Origin: Wyeomyia smithii
Taxonomy: Eukaryota > Arthropoda > Insecta > Diptera > Culicidae
Assembly (NCBI RefSeq): GCF_029784165.1
Contig: NC_073696.1
Span: 50,847,315-50,911,314, forward strand
Reading direction: 5' to 3'
DNA: 64,000 nt
Shown here: positions 12,311-23,452 of the stretch, in pieces
Layout: each line of letters begins with the position of its first letter
How positions within the stretch are numbered: the first letter of the stretch is position 1
Made by a program: the position numbers and the translations under genes
The notes under the pieces: model-generated
What the model was told of the DNA's origin: nothing
Seen by the model: only the letters and a program-made list of their open reading frames with translations
Database searches by the model: none

Positions 12311-14050
12311 TCAAAATATAGTACCTAATCTTGATACCTTGAACTGATTCGAGGCATTTACGTTTTGAAGATATGAATGAGCAGTCAGCAGTTTCGACGA
12401 TGAAAATATTATGAGCAATTATACCATAGTGGCCTTTTACATTCTCCAATACGATACGATATTGGTATTGAATAACCAATTCAGTGATTGCTCCTCGCGT
12501 GGATTTGGAGGATATATCCTGCAAAGAATCCAGAATTCACGATAAATCATACAATCTCATGAAAAATTTTATGCTTTGGAGAAAGACTCTTTTTTTCGTA
12601 GATTCGAAAGCAGGATCGTTCCACTCTGACCTGCGTACTTCACGGCCGCCAACACAAAATGAATTTGTCTTTGGGTTTGAAATCATCACCTTTTTGATGT
12701 CTGCGTTAGAAAGATGAATATATCATACGAAAAATGTATAGCGATATTCTACTTGACTCGACTTGGTTTTATTTTGCATTTTGTATATTGTCTAAACTGC
12801 GCGGTTCTAGTGCAGATTTCAATGTGTTTCTATATTTTCATAGAAATATAAATATGGTAATTGTTTATCGTTTGGTTTGAATAGTTATTTCATAAGTAGA
12901 AACGTTATTTCCCAAACCTTTTGATTTTATCATGTTTTCGCTTATCAGTTCGAAGAGTGAAAACATGTTGATAACCATTTTGAAAAATATGTCATGCCGC
13001 AAATAAATAATCTGCAAAATGATAAGCGGTCAATGACCGAATCATATTGTATAGTTAAAATAAAAAAAGAATAATAGAATATACTTGGACACATCACTGT
13101 TTTAATTATTGAAAAGATAAATCAATTCAGCTTCTGAAACCTAAAATTGCTCTGCTATCTCAGCTATTAAAAATGAAATTTAGAGTTCTGTTAGACATTT
13201 GTTCGGAAAGCCACTGGTGTCAATTAACATGGCGTCGATAACCATGAATGATTTTCTTTAAATTGCTTGCTTGTCGATGCAGAAGAGTCTACTAATTATC
13301 AGCTGGCTAAGATTTTACAAATAGGTGTCAAAAATTATTTAGAAAAATATTTTAGCAAACTGAACTTCTTAACGCACGAATAATACTGTCAGTTCACCCC
13401 AGGTTTCAACGCATTACAAAACAGCGATCAGTAGATTAGTGTAGTTTCCCTCAGAATAAACTGAAAATATCCAAAACAATGCCAGTATAAGTGGTTTGAT
13501 GGATTTGATCTGCTACACTTCTCAGGCTGACTGGATTCCCAAAGAACAGCAAAAGCATGAGTTGGTCAAAGTTTACAGATAGATTTTTGATTATAAAAAT
13601 ATTTACTAGTTGGTTTTGAGGTAAAATGCTGATCAAATAAACTATTCGCAGTATGCTTGCGTTGTTATTGGAACAGACTGTCGGAAGTTAGCACCTAGCT
13701 TGAGCTTTGTTCAAATAAAATATCATAAACGATATCACTTTATGACAACCATAAGAATATCTATGTAATGGTAACATCAATTAGGATTGAACGAATCATA
13801 CGTAGACCTTCGGGAATCGAGTTAACTCAAATATAGCTTTACCGCTATTTAACTAACATTTCACTGCTTAACATTTCGTAATCCCAATCGACTCACGGAA
13901 TGCACAATCGGCAGACTGGTGGCACTGATAACGGCTTGTTATCAGCCAATTATCATCACTTCGTGATACGCTTTTTCTCGTTTCCATTGCTCTCTTCGCA
14001 TGCCACACGCTACAGCAATTATGTTTCATTGTTCGGTCGCTTTCTTCCTA
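12311..14050. other. Intergenic or intronic sequence, no further exon seen
   Basis: The second exon of the PQ-loop gene should lie to the left of 14,056 on the minus strand. I searched this stretch for its expected sequence after the LRILFW block and did not find it. The remaining open frames are short and unconvincing. Confidence 0.35.
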
Positions 14051-14055
14051 CTTAC

Positions 14056-14258
14056 CAGAACAGAATCCGCAAGCTGTTGGCAATGAGCAGCGCCAGACAC
14101 ACGTGCAGCGAGAATCCCTCGGCATCCTGGGTCTGCTTGATCTGCTTGTACTGCGGAATATATGGTAGCACTCCGCCGACGACCATGAAGGAGGCCGACA
14201 CGTAACCCACGACGTGGCCAACGGTCAGCCCTAGCTCGTCGTTGATGATCCAATCCAT
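14056..14258 (-). CDS. SLC66A2: PQ-loop repeat transporter (SLC66A2/PQLC1 type), first coding exon
   Basis: Starting from ATG at 14,258, the exon encodes 67 codons plus two bases. The protein begins MDWIINDELGL and contains a hydrophobic segment GYVSASFMVVGGVLPYIPQY that ends in the PQ-loop signature PQY. A QTQDAEGFS connection follows, then a second hydrophobic segment VCLALLIANSLRILFW. This order matches the N-terminus of the animal SLC66A2 (PQLC1) family, seven-helix membrane proteins with two PQ loops on endosomal or Golgi-related membranes. The exon ends at a consensus donor, ttctg followed by gtaagtagg (intron from 14,055). The start codon has a G at -3 and a G at +4. The second PQ loop and the remaining helices are not in the window, so this is partial. 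The transported substrate is unknown. Confidence 0.85.
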
Positions 14259-15640
14259 GACTGGCGGATGGAATTTGATATTTTACAGCTGTTTACGTAC
14301 TACGCTAATCACGAACAATGTGCCTTACTCTATCCCATCGGAGTGCGATGATAGCGATGCGGATGACAACTGTGACTGTGCTTCTTATTTGGCGTTATCT
14401 CACAGCTGCCTGCTGACCTCCGCGAGACCACACGAGGAAACACGATCGGAAGCAACTTTGTATACTCTGCCTTGGATGGGGAGGTGCGACATTGGGAATT
14501 CACTCAGCATTCGTCTTTTAAAATAGTCTCCACTAGTAGAGTAGCAACACATGCACTCAAATTGGAACTGTACAGCGCTTTGTGATCTCCATCAAGCGAT
14601 CAGCTCGAACAAACAAACCAGCAGCCAACGGGCTTAACTCAAAAACAAGATAAGAAATAAATTACACCAATAAAAGCAAATTGTAGACGATGGCGTATGA
14701 GCACGAGTTGGAGCGTCTTCTTCTCCACATCTAGGCCCGCATTTTCGAAACTCGTACTCGCACTTGAATTGGTATAAATCTCGCACAAATCCTCGTCCAC
14801 ACAGTCTCGACTCGGAAACTTTTTATTTCGACAATCAAGGTGCTCGCAGCCAACTCGCGTTACGCTGACTGCCACAGTCTGTCGTATGTCGCGGACGCGT
14901 TTCTAATCTTCGATTTTACGATTTCCAACAGAGGAAAATCTCGAACAGATCAATTTTTCTCAAACTTTGAATGCCATTTCCACTCCTGCACTGGTGTGTG
15001 CTAACAAAACAAAGAGAAGAAAGAAAAAATCTCACTGCGAATCGATCCTACATTTAGCACACCAAACTAATTTCTTCCATCACCGACGATGCTTACGCCT
15101 GACGTCGATTCATCGGATGCGATCCGGTGCACACAAGCTTTGGTTGGAAAATTCCTCCGCCCCCAAAACAACAATCACAAAACGCAACTATTTTTACTGA
15201 GGAGGTCATCACACATTCATTTATCTTCTCTGTTATGATTTTGTGCACAAAAGTTATGGCCCCGACTCGTGGCCGAGTACTTTTTCTTTCTCGTCTGGCT
15301 CCTGCTGCTGCTCTTGCACTACTACTGCACAGACACACTTTGCTCGCTTTCTTGCTCGACTTCGACTCGACTTCCACACAACTGAGACGAGTTGCCTTGC
15401 ACTGTCACGCCTCACCACCGCAAGCCGCATCCGTCTGTTCCAACCAAGGGTGACAGTCTTTCGCTCTCCCGCTCGCTCACTCTCTCTGGAATTGTTTTGT
15501 GTTTACCATCGAATGCGGGCGCAGCTGTGTGGGACGCGACGTGTTGATCTTCTCTCCCAGCAGCAAAGCCGTGTCGGCGTGTCAACATTCTACTCTGCTC
15601 GATTTGGTACTGCTTGCGGGTTGTTAAGACAATCAAATTT
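14259..15640 (-). promoter_or_regulatory. GC-richer upstream region of the PQ-loop gene
   Basis: The 1.4 kb just upstream of the SLC66A2 start is distinctly richer in GC and in CG dinucleotides than its surroundings and contains pyrimidine and GA tracts (for example gctctcccgctcgctcactc at about 15,461). Many overlapping open frames on both strands are expected from this composition and show no family resemblance. A promoter or 5' untranslated exon is the simplest reading, but no specific start site can be assigned. Confidence 0.35.
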
Positions 15641-16556
15641 GCGGTACTAGTTGGTATTATTATTTGTGTTTATATCAACAAAATTGTATACAAGTCGCAG
15701 TGACTGATCGGGATTTTCTTGATTGATTGTGAGTGAGAAGAGAATGTAAGTTCAATTTTCCTTTACTATAAAATTTTCACACTAAATTGTTTTTACTCAA
15801 AGGGGTTTAGGCAAGCAGAAATTAAAATTCAGAGTTGTAATTAATTTTTTCTTTACAGGTGTTTTTATGAAAATTAAATGATAATGTACCAATAAAAATT
15901 AACCTTTGCTTTTTAGTTTTACAATAAACGTTTAATAGTTTTCAGACTTTTAAATTTTTGTTTGTTATAGAATATCACATATCAGTTAGTCACTAGTATG
16001 TTTTCGTTGGATTAGTCAAAGAAATTAAACAGTTGAAGAGGTTGTTAATAAGACACAACCGTAAGGGTAACGTTGAAGTACGACAACCTGTTTTTTATAA
16101 ATGGGTTGGGGAATACACTAGATTGGAGTTAATCAATTTAATGGTGTGAAGCGGTAAATTGAAGTTATAATTCTCTTTAATTGGATGATTGGAAACCTTG
16201 AATAAAAGCGTTGTTTAATTGAAGTTATTCAAAATAGTTTTGAATGTTGTTAGATACCACTCAACCTTCAAAATAAAACAGTGCTGGGAACTAAATCCTG
16301 CTTAATAAACATGTTATATCAATTTTTGAATGTTAATCAGAGGTAAAAACTAATTTTTACTTTTACAATGGTTGTCTTTCAAAGGAGGGTTTGTTTTAGT
16401 ACTATCAAAGCTGGAAATTAGTCAAATTATATTGAGAATAGGTTATGTTTCCATTTAATCCTACTACAAAAAATCGAATACCGTCCACAGATACGTATTT
16501 CGGTTGCTACATGCAACCATCATCAGTGCTTATGTGGACTGTTGAAGAGTATAATT
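15641..16556. other. Intergenic AT-rich sequence
   Basis: No gene was seen. A segment at about 16,480-16,545 (cacagatacgtatttcggtt ... catcatcagtgct) looks like the end of a dispersed mosquito repeat, into which the LINE at 16,570 inserted. Confidence 0.35.
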
Positions 16557-16770
16557 GAGTAACCCCCTTCAATGCGTCTTGAACTGTCCTACAGATCAGA
16601 CGTTTTTTCGGTTGCTTGTGGACTGGTCTTTGACTGCCTATAGCTTCAAAGTTTGTGTTTTGTCAGTGTGTCTTTTAAAGACTACCTGAAAGTTATTTCC
16701 CATCAGTCTTTCTCAAGACTACCTACTTTTGAATTTAACATTTGTTTTAACTTTTTTCGTATCACCTGAA

Positions 16771-18093
16771 ATGGCTGGACGGAAAAAGAAACCTCGCATC
16801 GCTGCGGGGAGGAAAAGAGAGGCATCTCTTTCTGACACATCGAGTGTCTGTAGTGACAATCCTTTTGATATTTTGCCTGAGCAAGAAGCTGGTGAAATGG
16901 AAGTTACCAATAATGAAACTATACAAAATATTAAATCTTTAAAAAAGGAGAAAGTTCCACCTATTGTGGTAACTATTTCTTCTGAATTTAATATATTCAA
17001 AAAGGAACTTTCAACGTTTGTTTCTGACGTTAAAGTTACCTATCAAATTGGCCGTAGAGGTGAATGCCGCTTATTAGCCGACTCAGTAAAGGGTCGTGAT
17101 CGTCTTGTTCAGTATTTAACTGACAAGATGTACAAATTTTTTACATATGACACCAAGAACGCCAAGCCGTTCAAGGTTGTCTTGAAGGGTCTCACCAACG
17201 ATCAAACCGTTGATGAGATCAAACTTACTTTAACAGAATTACTTGGCATAGCCCCTACCCAAGTAATTCTAATGAAACAAAAATCACGAGGAGAAAACAG
17301 TCAGAGAACTGGAATTTCCCTTGTTAATTATTTAATTCATTTTAACCGCAATGAGGTTAACAACTTAAAATTTTTTGAAAAAGCACATGCTTTGTATAAT
17401 GTGCGTGTAAAGTGGGAAACTTATAGGAAGTATGGCGGAGGTGAAAAGCATATCACCCAATGTCGTACTTGCCAACGTTATGGCCATGGTTCCAAATTCT
17501 GTAACATGGACCAAAAATGTCTTAATTGTGGAGACTCTTCTCACAAAAGGGACACATGTCCTGTGAAAGAGAGTAAAAATTTTCGCTGTGCGAATTGTAA
17601 CGGCAACCATATGTCAAATTTTTACCAATGCCCAGTCCGTTTAGCAATTGTTAAGGCAAGGCAAGGTAAACAAAATTCAATTTCTCAATTAAAACCAACT
17701 TCAAAACAAAATTCTCCAAGCGTACCAGTGACGCATAGTTTACCTACTCCTTTGCATACCCGTTTAACTTATGCACAGGTTACAGGTAGTTCGAACATTA
17801 TACCGCCTAGTGTTGGTAGTTCGAAAATGACCGTTAATATGGGTAAGCAAAACACGCTAGAAAATAATTGTACACCTATTACTCCAGCTAATATTGCTGC
17901 CGAAAATATTTTTTCTAATGTCAACTGCCTGGGGCCTATTACGGCAGGTAAACTTTCATTTTTGCAACAGGCAATGTTCGATCTTATGAACGCCATGTTG
18001 CAGGCAAAATCAATGTTTGAAGCCATTCAAATAGGCACAAATTTTACTATTAAAATTGTTTCTAATTTAAAATTTAGCAATGATTTTAAATAA
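16771..18093 (+). CDS. LINE ORF1, Gag-like nucleic-acid-binding protein
   Basis: The 440-residue protein starts at MAGRKKKPRIAAGRKREAS. The open frame extends upstream, but only through a non-ATG codon, so ATG at 16,771 is chosen. A basic, Ser-rich N-terminus is followed by a PRE_C2HC-like domain (around residues 128-180, KPFKVVLKGL ... ILMKQKSRG). Three cysteine-rich knuckles begin near residues 231 (CRTCQRYGHGSKFC), 250 (CLNCGDSSHKRDTC) and 273 (CANCNGNHMSNFYQC). This layout is the usual one for Jockey-clade ORF1, which coats element RNA. A low-complexity tail follows. It overlaps ORF2 by 14 bases in a different frame, a typical arrangement for translational coupling or reinitiation. Confidence 0.9.
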   Translation: MAGRKKKPRIAAGRKREASLSDTSSVCSDNPFDILPEQEAGEMEVTNNETIQNIKSLKKEKVPPIVVTISSEFNIFKKELSTFVSDVKVTYQIGRRGECRLLADSVKGRDRLVQYLTDKMYKFFTYDTKNAKPFKVVLKGLTNDQTVDEIKLTLTELLGIAPTQVILMKQKSRGENSQRTGISLVNYLIHFNRNEVNNLKFFEKAHALYNVRVKWETYRKYGGGEKHITQCRTCQRYGHGSKFCNMDQKCLNCGDSSHKRDTCPVKESKNFRCANCNGNHMSNFYQCPVRLAIVKARQGKQNSISQLKPTSKQNSPSVPVTHSLPTPLHTRLTYAQVTGSSNIIPPSVGSSKMTVNMGKQNTLENNCTPITPANIAAENIFSNVNCLGPITAGKLSFLQQAMFDLMNAMLQAKSMFEAIQIGTNFTIKIVSNLKFSNDFK

Positions 18094-20701
18094 AACAATT
18101 AAAATATTAAATTGGAATGCTCGCTCATTGAAGGCCAATGAGAATGAGCTTTTTAATTTTTTAACAGTAAATAATGTGCATATTGCAATTATTACTGAAA
18201 CATTTTTGAAACCTAACATAAAATTAAAATATGATCCCTATTACGTGGTTCATAGATATGATAGGATTCAGGGTTCCGGCGGTGGAGTTGCAATTGTTAT
18301 TCATCGCCGAATCAAACATCGTGCTCTTCCCCATCTTGAGACGAAAGTTATTGAAACTTTGGGAATTGAAGTTCAAACTGAGCTTGGGATTTTATTTATT
18401 GCCGCAGCATATTTACCATTTCAATGCACACGCGAGCTCAAAAATTATTTTAAAGGTGATTTACAAAAACTCACCAGAAATCGTTCGAAATTTTTCATAA
18501 TCGGCGATTTTAACGCTAAACATCGTTCATGGAATAATTCTCAAAGTAATTCCAATGGCAAAATTTTATTCAATGATTGTTCTTCAGGATACTATTCTAT
18601 TTTGTCTCCGAATAGTCCTACATGCTTTTCTTCTGTAAGAAACCCTTCAACAATTGATTTGGTGCTGACAGATCAAAGTCATGTATGTAGTGATTTGATC
18701 ACACATGCTGACTTTGATTCTGACCATCTTCCAATAACTTTTTCTTTATCACATGAATCAATTTTAAACCCTATGAGCTCTGTTTTTAATTATAACAAAG
18801 CTAATTGGGAAAGATACAAAAATTATATTGAGAGAAATTTCAATAATGAGCTTGATTTGCAAAACGAAGTGAATATTGATTCCGCTTTGGAAGCATTAAA
18901 ATGTGCAATTGTTGATGCCAGGAATTATTCTGTTCCAAAGGCTCAAGTGAAATTTGATTCACCAATAATTGACGAAAATCTTCAACTTCTAATTCGTTTG
19001 AAAAATGTCCGCAGACGTCAATATCAACGTTCTCGTGACCCTGTTTTTAAAACTATTTATAAAGATTTACAGAAAGAGATTAAACATAGATTTACTCTTC
19101 TGAGAAATCAAAATTTTGAGACTAAAGTTGAAAAATTGAAACCATATTCAAAACCATTTTGGAAGCTGTCGAAGATTCTTAAGAAACCTTCAAAGCCTAT
19201 TCCAGTTTTAAAAGATGGTGAACGTTTTCTTGTATCCAATGAACAAAAGGCTCAAAGACTTGCTCAGCAGTTTGAGAGTGTTCATAACTCAAATTTGAAT
19301 TTTGTGAGTCCAATTGAAAATGAAGTCACACGTCAATTTGATTTAATTTCTTCCCAGAATTTTTTACCTGCAGAAATAATTGAAACTAACTTGAATGAGA
19401 TTAAATCAATTATTAAAAATTTCAAAAATATGAAAGCACCTGGTGACGATGGAATCTTTAATATACTAATCAAACATCTCCCTGAGAGCACAATGGATTT
19501 TTTAGTGAAAATTTTCAATTGCTGCTTCAAAATTGCATATTTTCCCAAATTATGGAAAAATGCAAAAATTACTCCCATTTTAAAACCGGATAAGAACCCA
19601 GCTGAAGTTTCAAGTTATCGACCAATCAGTTTGCTTTCTTCAATAAGTAAACTGTTTGAGAGAGTTATTCTTAACAGATTGATGTCACACATCAACGAAA
19701 ATTCAATTTTTGCAAATGAACAGTTTGGATTTCGCCATGGGCATTCCACAACTCATCAATTGCTCAGAGTTACTGGAGCTGCTCTTTTAGACATAGAAAA
19801 AGCGTTCGACAGTGTTTGGCATAAAGGTTTGATTGCGAAATTGCAAACTTTTAATTTTCCAATTTTCCTAATCAAAATTTTAAAAAATTATCTTACTGAT
19901 CGAGCTCTGCAGGTTGTCTATCAGAATTCAAAATCTGATAGATTTCCTGTCAGAGCAGGTGTGCCTCAAGGTTCAGTCTTGGGTCCAGTCCTGTACAACA
20001 TATTCACTTCAGATCTTCCTGATTTGCCTCCAGGATGCACAAAGTCATTGTACTGCGATGACACAAGCATTTCCGTAAAAGGAAAAAGTCTTCGTGTCAT
20101 ATGCAGTCGATTGCAGAAAAGTTTAGATATTTTTTCTTCCTACTTGCAAAAGTGGAAAATCTCTCCCAATGCTTCTAAAACTCAAATGATAATTTTTCCG
20201 CATAAGCCTAGGGCTTCTTTTCTCAAGCCAAACAATAATCACGTTGTCAAGATGAATGGGGTTATTTTAAGTTGGTCCGATAAGGTTAAGTACTTGGGAC
20301 TAATTTATGATAAAAAACTTATTTTCAAAGAGCACATTGAGAGTATACAAGCCAAGTGCATCAAATATACGAGATGTTTATATCCTCTCATTAACAGGAA
20401 TTCTAAACTTTGTTTAAAGAACAAACTTTTGATTTACAAACAAATTTTTAGACCAGCAATGCTTTATGCTGTACCGATCTGGTCAAGTTGCTGTTCAACA
20501 AGGAAGAAAACGCTCCAAAGGATTCAGAATAAAATTCTGAAAATGATTTTGAAGCGTCCTCCTTGGTTTGGTACACTCGAATTACATAGACTTACTGGTG
20601 TTGAACCATTAGAAGCTATGTCAAATAAAATTATTAACAATTTTCGACAAAAATCGTTGCAATCCTCAATTGCTACGATAAGCTCTCTTTATAGCCAATA
20701 A
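18080..20701 (+). CDS. LINE ORF2, endonuclease and reverse transcriptase
   Basis: The 873-residue protein carries an N-terminal AP-like endonuclease: LNWNARS near residue 10, a TET motif, GDFN at 142-145 and SDH near 214-216. The reverse transcriptase follows with APGDDG near 453, YRPISLLSSISKLFERVI, NEQFGFRHGHSTTHQ, FDSVWHKGL near 576, and GVPQGSVLGP. The catalytic box reads YCDD (658-661) where the clade normally has (F/Y)ADD. Between LLRVT and ALLDIEKAFDS only two residues remain; relatives, as I recall them, have roughly fifteen more, so a small in-frame deletion is likely just before motif A. The frame is otherwise open to the C-terminus. The enzyme may be impaired although it looks full length. 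Confidence 0.92.
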   Translation: MILNKTIKILNWNARSLKANENELFNFLTVNNVHIAIITETFLKPNIKLKYDPYYVVHRYDRIQGSGGGVAIVIHRRIKHRALPHLETKVIETLGIEVQTELGILFIAAAYLPFQCTRELKNYFKGDLQKLTRNRSKFFIIGDFNAKHRSWNNSQSNSNGKILFNDCSSGYYSILSPNSPTCFSSVRNPSTIDLVLTDQSHVCSDLITHADFDSDHLPITFSLSHESILNPMSSVFNYNKANWERYKNYIERNFNNELDLQNEVNIDSALEALKCAIVDARNYSVPKAQVKFDSPIIDENLQLLIRLKNVRRRQYQRSRDPVFKTIYKDLQKEIKHRFTLLRNQNFETKVEKLKPYSKPFWKLSKILKKPSKPIPVLKDGERFLVSNEQKAQRLAQQFESVHNSNLNFVSPIENEVTRQFDLISSQNFLPAEIIETNLNEIKSIIKNFKNMKAPGDDGIFNILIKHLPESTMDFLVKIFNCCFKIAYFPKLWKNAKITPILKPDKNPAEVSSYRPISLLSSISKLFERVILNRLMSHINENSIFANEQFGFRHGHSTTHQLLRVTGAALLDIEKAFDSVWHKGLIAKLQTFNFPIFLIKILKNYLTDRALQVVYQNSKSDRFPVRAGVPQGSVLGPVLYNIFTSDLPDLPPGCTKSLYCDDTSISVKGKSLRVICSRLQKSLDIFSSYLQKWKISPNASKTQMIIFPHKPRASFLKPNNNHVVKMNGVILSWSDKVKYLGLIYDKKLIFKEHIESIQAKCIKYTRCLYPLINRNSKLCLKNKLLIYKQIFRPAMLYAVPIWSSCCSTRKKTLQRIQNKILKMILKRPPWFGTLELHRLTGVEPLEAMSNKIINNFRQKSLQSSIATISSLYSQ

Positions 20702-20949
20702 GTTAGCAATTAAGTTAGTTGTAAGTTTACTTCCCCTTTTCTGACAAGTAGGTTTAAATCCCTACGAATGATAAGTCCTAATTGCGAAAGCAAACAAATC
20801 CTAACAATTAAAATTACAAATTTCTAACAGTGTTGAGAAGTCACCATTTGTGATTGGACACACATACTCATTATTTACTAATATTTATCATAAATACTTA
20901 AGCTACTAACAAATCCCCCCTTAAAAAAAAAAAAAAGAGTAACCCCCTT

Positions 20950-21936
20950 TTTATATGCGTGTAGATAGAAGTAGGTAGACGGAAAATTCCTAAATTGAAG
21001 TTAGGTAGTCATATGTTGTGGTTGTTTTTGTTATGTACTAAGTTTTTAGTTTTTAGGTAGGATTTTTACCCACGTCTTTATTGAGCAGTGTGGATGGATG
21101 TTGTTTGTAGATTTCTAAACTTTCAGATACGTCCAATTTCCATAAATTAATAACTGCAAATTCGATTGAACGGAATAGTGACGAGGAAGACCAACCGAAC
21201 AAGCAATGGGCGCGAAGTAGGTTATACATAAAAGGAATTCAAAAAGAGGGCGGACTGCGCTGTAATTTTTTTAAGTTTACAGATAAACGTTGTGTCCAAA
21301 GTACATTAGATTTTCATAAGCGGCACCAAAAAAAAAATGACTTGGCAACCAAGTTCAGACAACACGTTCTTGAAGCAATGATGAATTTTCTTGCCATGCA
21401 AATTATGAAATGTGTAACCGCAGTTCTGCTATTCATTCCAAGCGATAACAGCGAGACTCGTGACGTTCTTGAAATAGAATTGTTTCTCACTAAATAGGAT
21501 CATGTGCGATGATTTCCAGACCGTGTGCCACCATTGCAACAACACCAATGGCACTTCTTAGCGCCTCGGAATCAGTTATTTGAAGTTGTTTTCTACCAGC
21601 TTAGGTGGAATTGATTTCTGCTTTCATAATATTTCGCTCCCTTCTTGTTCTAATGCAAAAATCGAACAAATAGCAGCAACTTTAAAGTTGTGAATATTAA
21701 CGAAAACCACGCACGCAGAGATGCCAGATTTTTTGAAAAATGCATGCAACTTCTTGAAAATATGCTCGATGTCTACAAAATAAACTATCATAGTTAAAAG
21801 AAAACAGCTGAAGTCTCATAGAATCTGCACAAATTTTGAGAAAGTCTGTGCAATATAGACTATGACTTCTTGACTACTTTTACATTTTTATCGTTGCTTT
21901 TTCCACGTTGCTCATTGCTGATAATGTTTTACAAAA
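20950..21936. other. Intergenic sequence, no gene seen
   Basis: No coding region or clear repeat border was recognised. Confidence 0.4.
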
Positions 21937-22860
21937 ATGTCAAAAAAATCAAGAGTGAGCCAGGTTTGGGCCTATTTTACTGAAGAAAACAGTGTGGTCA
22001 GATGCAATTTGTGTACAGAAAATTTAAACTTCTGTGCTAGCACCACAAATCTTTTAAATAAAAATCTTTTAAATAAAACTAACTGAACATGAAGGACCTA
22101 GTGAAGAGGTTTGCTGTTTTAAGTCTTAGTTCACTTTCGAAATTTGAAGTGATTCGATGTTCCAATTTCTCGCCGTAACAAGTGATTCGCCGTTACAATT
22201 CCTTAGAAAATCGTACGGAGAAAATTGCTGCTGAAGTAGTCCCATACCCTAACGGGGAACTGATCATTCACGTAATGAGAAAACTTGAAAAATGTAAAAC
22301 CAATCATTAGTGTATGGAATCGCGAGCCAACACTACAATCATATTAACCCTAACAATCTCTCCCATTCGAGATTTGAACACACAGCTGACATGTGTTTTT
22401 TTCAGTTTGAATTAACCCCCGATAATTCGAAATTATTTGTTAGATTTATTCCTCTTAGTTCTTGCTGTAAGGTGTGACTTCTGAGTTAAATGCATTAGGA
22501 AAACATAAAAATTGATGTCGAATTGAATCGAAGACTTTTATTTGAAAAACGACTTTATTTTGTTGTTGTTGCTATAATGATTTTGATAGCCCAAGGAGGA
22601 AAGGAAAAGGCCATCACAAACGCTATAATGTTCATGATAGCTGAGCATCACTTGCCGTTAAACACTATTGAAAAAAAACAGGCTTCAAACGACTCATGAA
22701 AACGATTTGCCCATTATATAAGATGCCTGTTGAAACTTAATTAACGGAACTGATGCAAAAAATGCTGTGCGATGATCAAAGCCGAATTGAAAACTGCTGG
22801 GTACAACACGAACAAATTTCAGCAGTCAAAGTGCAGGCAGATTAAAATAACATTTTACTT
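21937..22860 (+). pseudogene. Broken hAT-type transposase (BED finger and core fragment)
   Basis: Two separated fragments are readable. The first (21,937-22,086, 49 codons then stop) starts with MSKKSRVSQVWAYF and has the BED zinc-finger pattern: VWAYF, RCNLC, and a degenerate T.NLL..NL in place of the H...H pair. The second (about 22,595-22,860) encodes KAITNAIMFMIAEHHLPLNT, then after a one-base frameshift GFKRLMKTICPLYKMPVET, a stop and LTELMQ. This matches the conserved AI..MI..D..P ... GF..L ... P.Y..P block of hAT and ZBED transposases. About 500 bp lie between them where relatives have less, so an insertion there is likely. It is not functional. Confidence 0.7.
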
Positions 22861-23410
22861 TGAATTCCAGCGCAAAACGAGAAAATATTAATTGATCGCA
22901 TCTGTGTGCTACCCTGACAGAGGAGATTGAGGCATTTTTCTGATAACATAGTTGAAAACTGTTTTTACACTGGAAAAAAAAAAAAACGTGTGTGTGTTGT
23001 CAAAATACGGGAACTTTTCATCAGACGAAGTGCCGGCTAATGTACCTACTACTGATGCTGCTCGCTACTGCACAAAGGCAGCTTTTACTAGTTTAAGTGC
23101 CACCAAAATATCACTGATGATGCTATCCGCTACCACACGCTGCTGGTCACTAAGGATTGTTGTAGTCGCAGTCAAATTTTAATATGCGCAGTTTCGGCTG
23201 AGACCGGTTTTTATATAGGCCAAATAGCACATTTCGAATTACTAGGTCTCTAGTTCTGTCGACCGTGCTTGGGAAGCAATCATATCAATCAGAGGTCGAA
23301 TTTTTGCCTTTCTCCTAGAAAGGTATAGCAATCACTTGCAAAACCGAAAGTATAAAAGTGCTCCAAAGGGCATATATCAATCGACTCAGCTCGACGAGCT
23401 GAGCATTTTC

Positions 23411-23412
<2 letters not shown>

Positions 23413-23449
<37 letters not shown>

Positions 23450-23452
23450 AGA
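23413..23452. repeat. (TG)n microsatellite
   Basis: About fifteen consecutive tg units lie inside the composite repeat, near its head. The equivalent site at 60,570-60,627 is also TG-rich. Confidence 0.9.

Larger units (their letters stand above)
16557..20949 (+). mobile_element. Full-length Juan-like (Jockey clade) LINE with target duplication
   Basis: The element body spans 16,570-20,936 (4.37 kb). It has a 5' untranslated region, ORF1 (16,771-18,093), ORF2 (18,080-20,701), a 3' untranslated region and a 14-base A tail. The 13-bp sequence gagtaaccccctt is present directly before it (16,557-16,569) and directly after the A tail (20,937-20,949), a perfect target-site duplication typical of target-primed reverse transcription. 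The perfect duplication and two long open frames indicate a recent insertion. Sequence features in ORF2 suggest this copy may not be active. Confidence 0.95.

Noticed and set aside
12150..12524. A 124-codon minus-strand frame.
   Set aside because: It is antisense to the decayed transposon-like protein at 11,986-12,310, whose plus-strand motifs explain the sequence better.
15093..15650. Overlapping 70-135-codon frames on both strands.
   Set aside because: The region is GC-rich, which lengthens chance open frames. None has a domain, and they overlap each other in most frames. An upstream or untranslated region of the PQ-loop gene is more likely.
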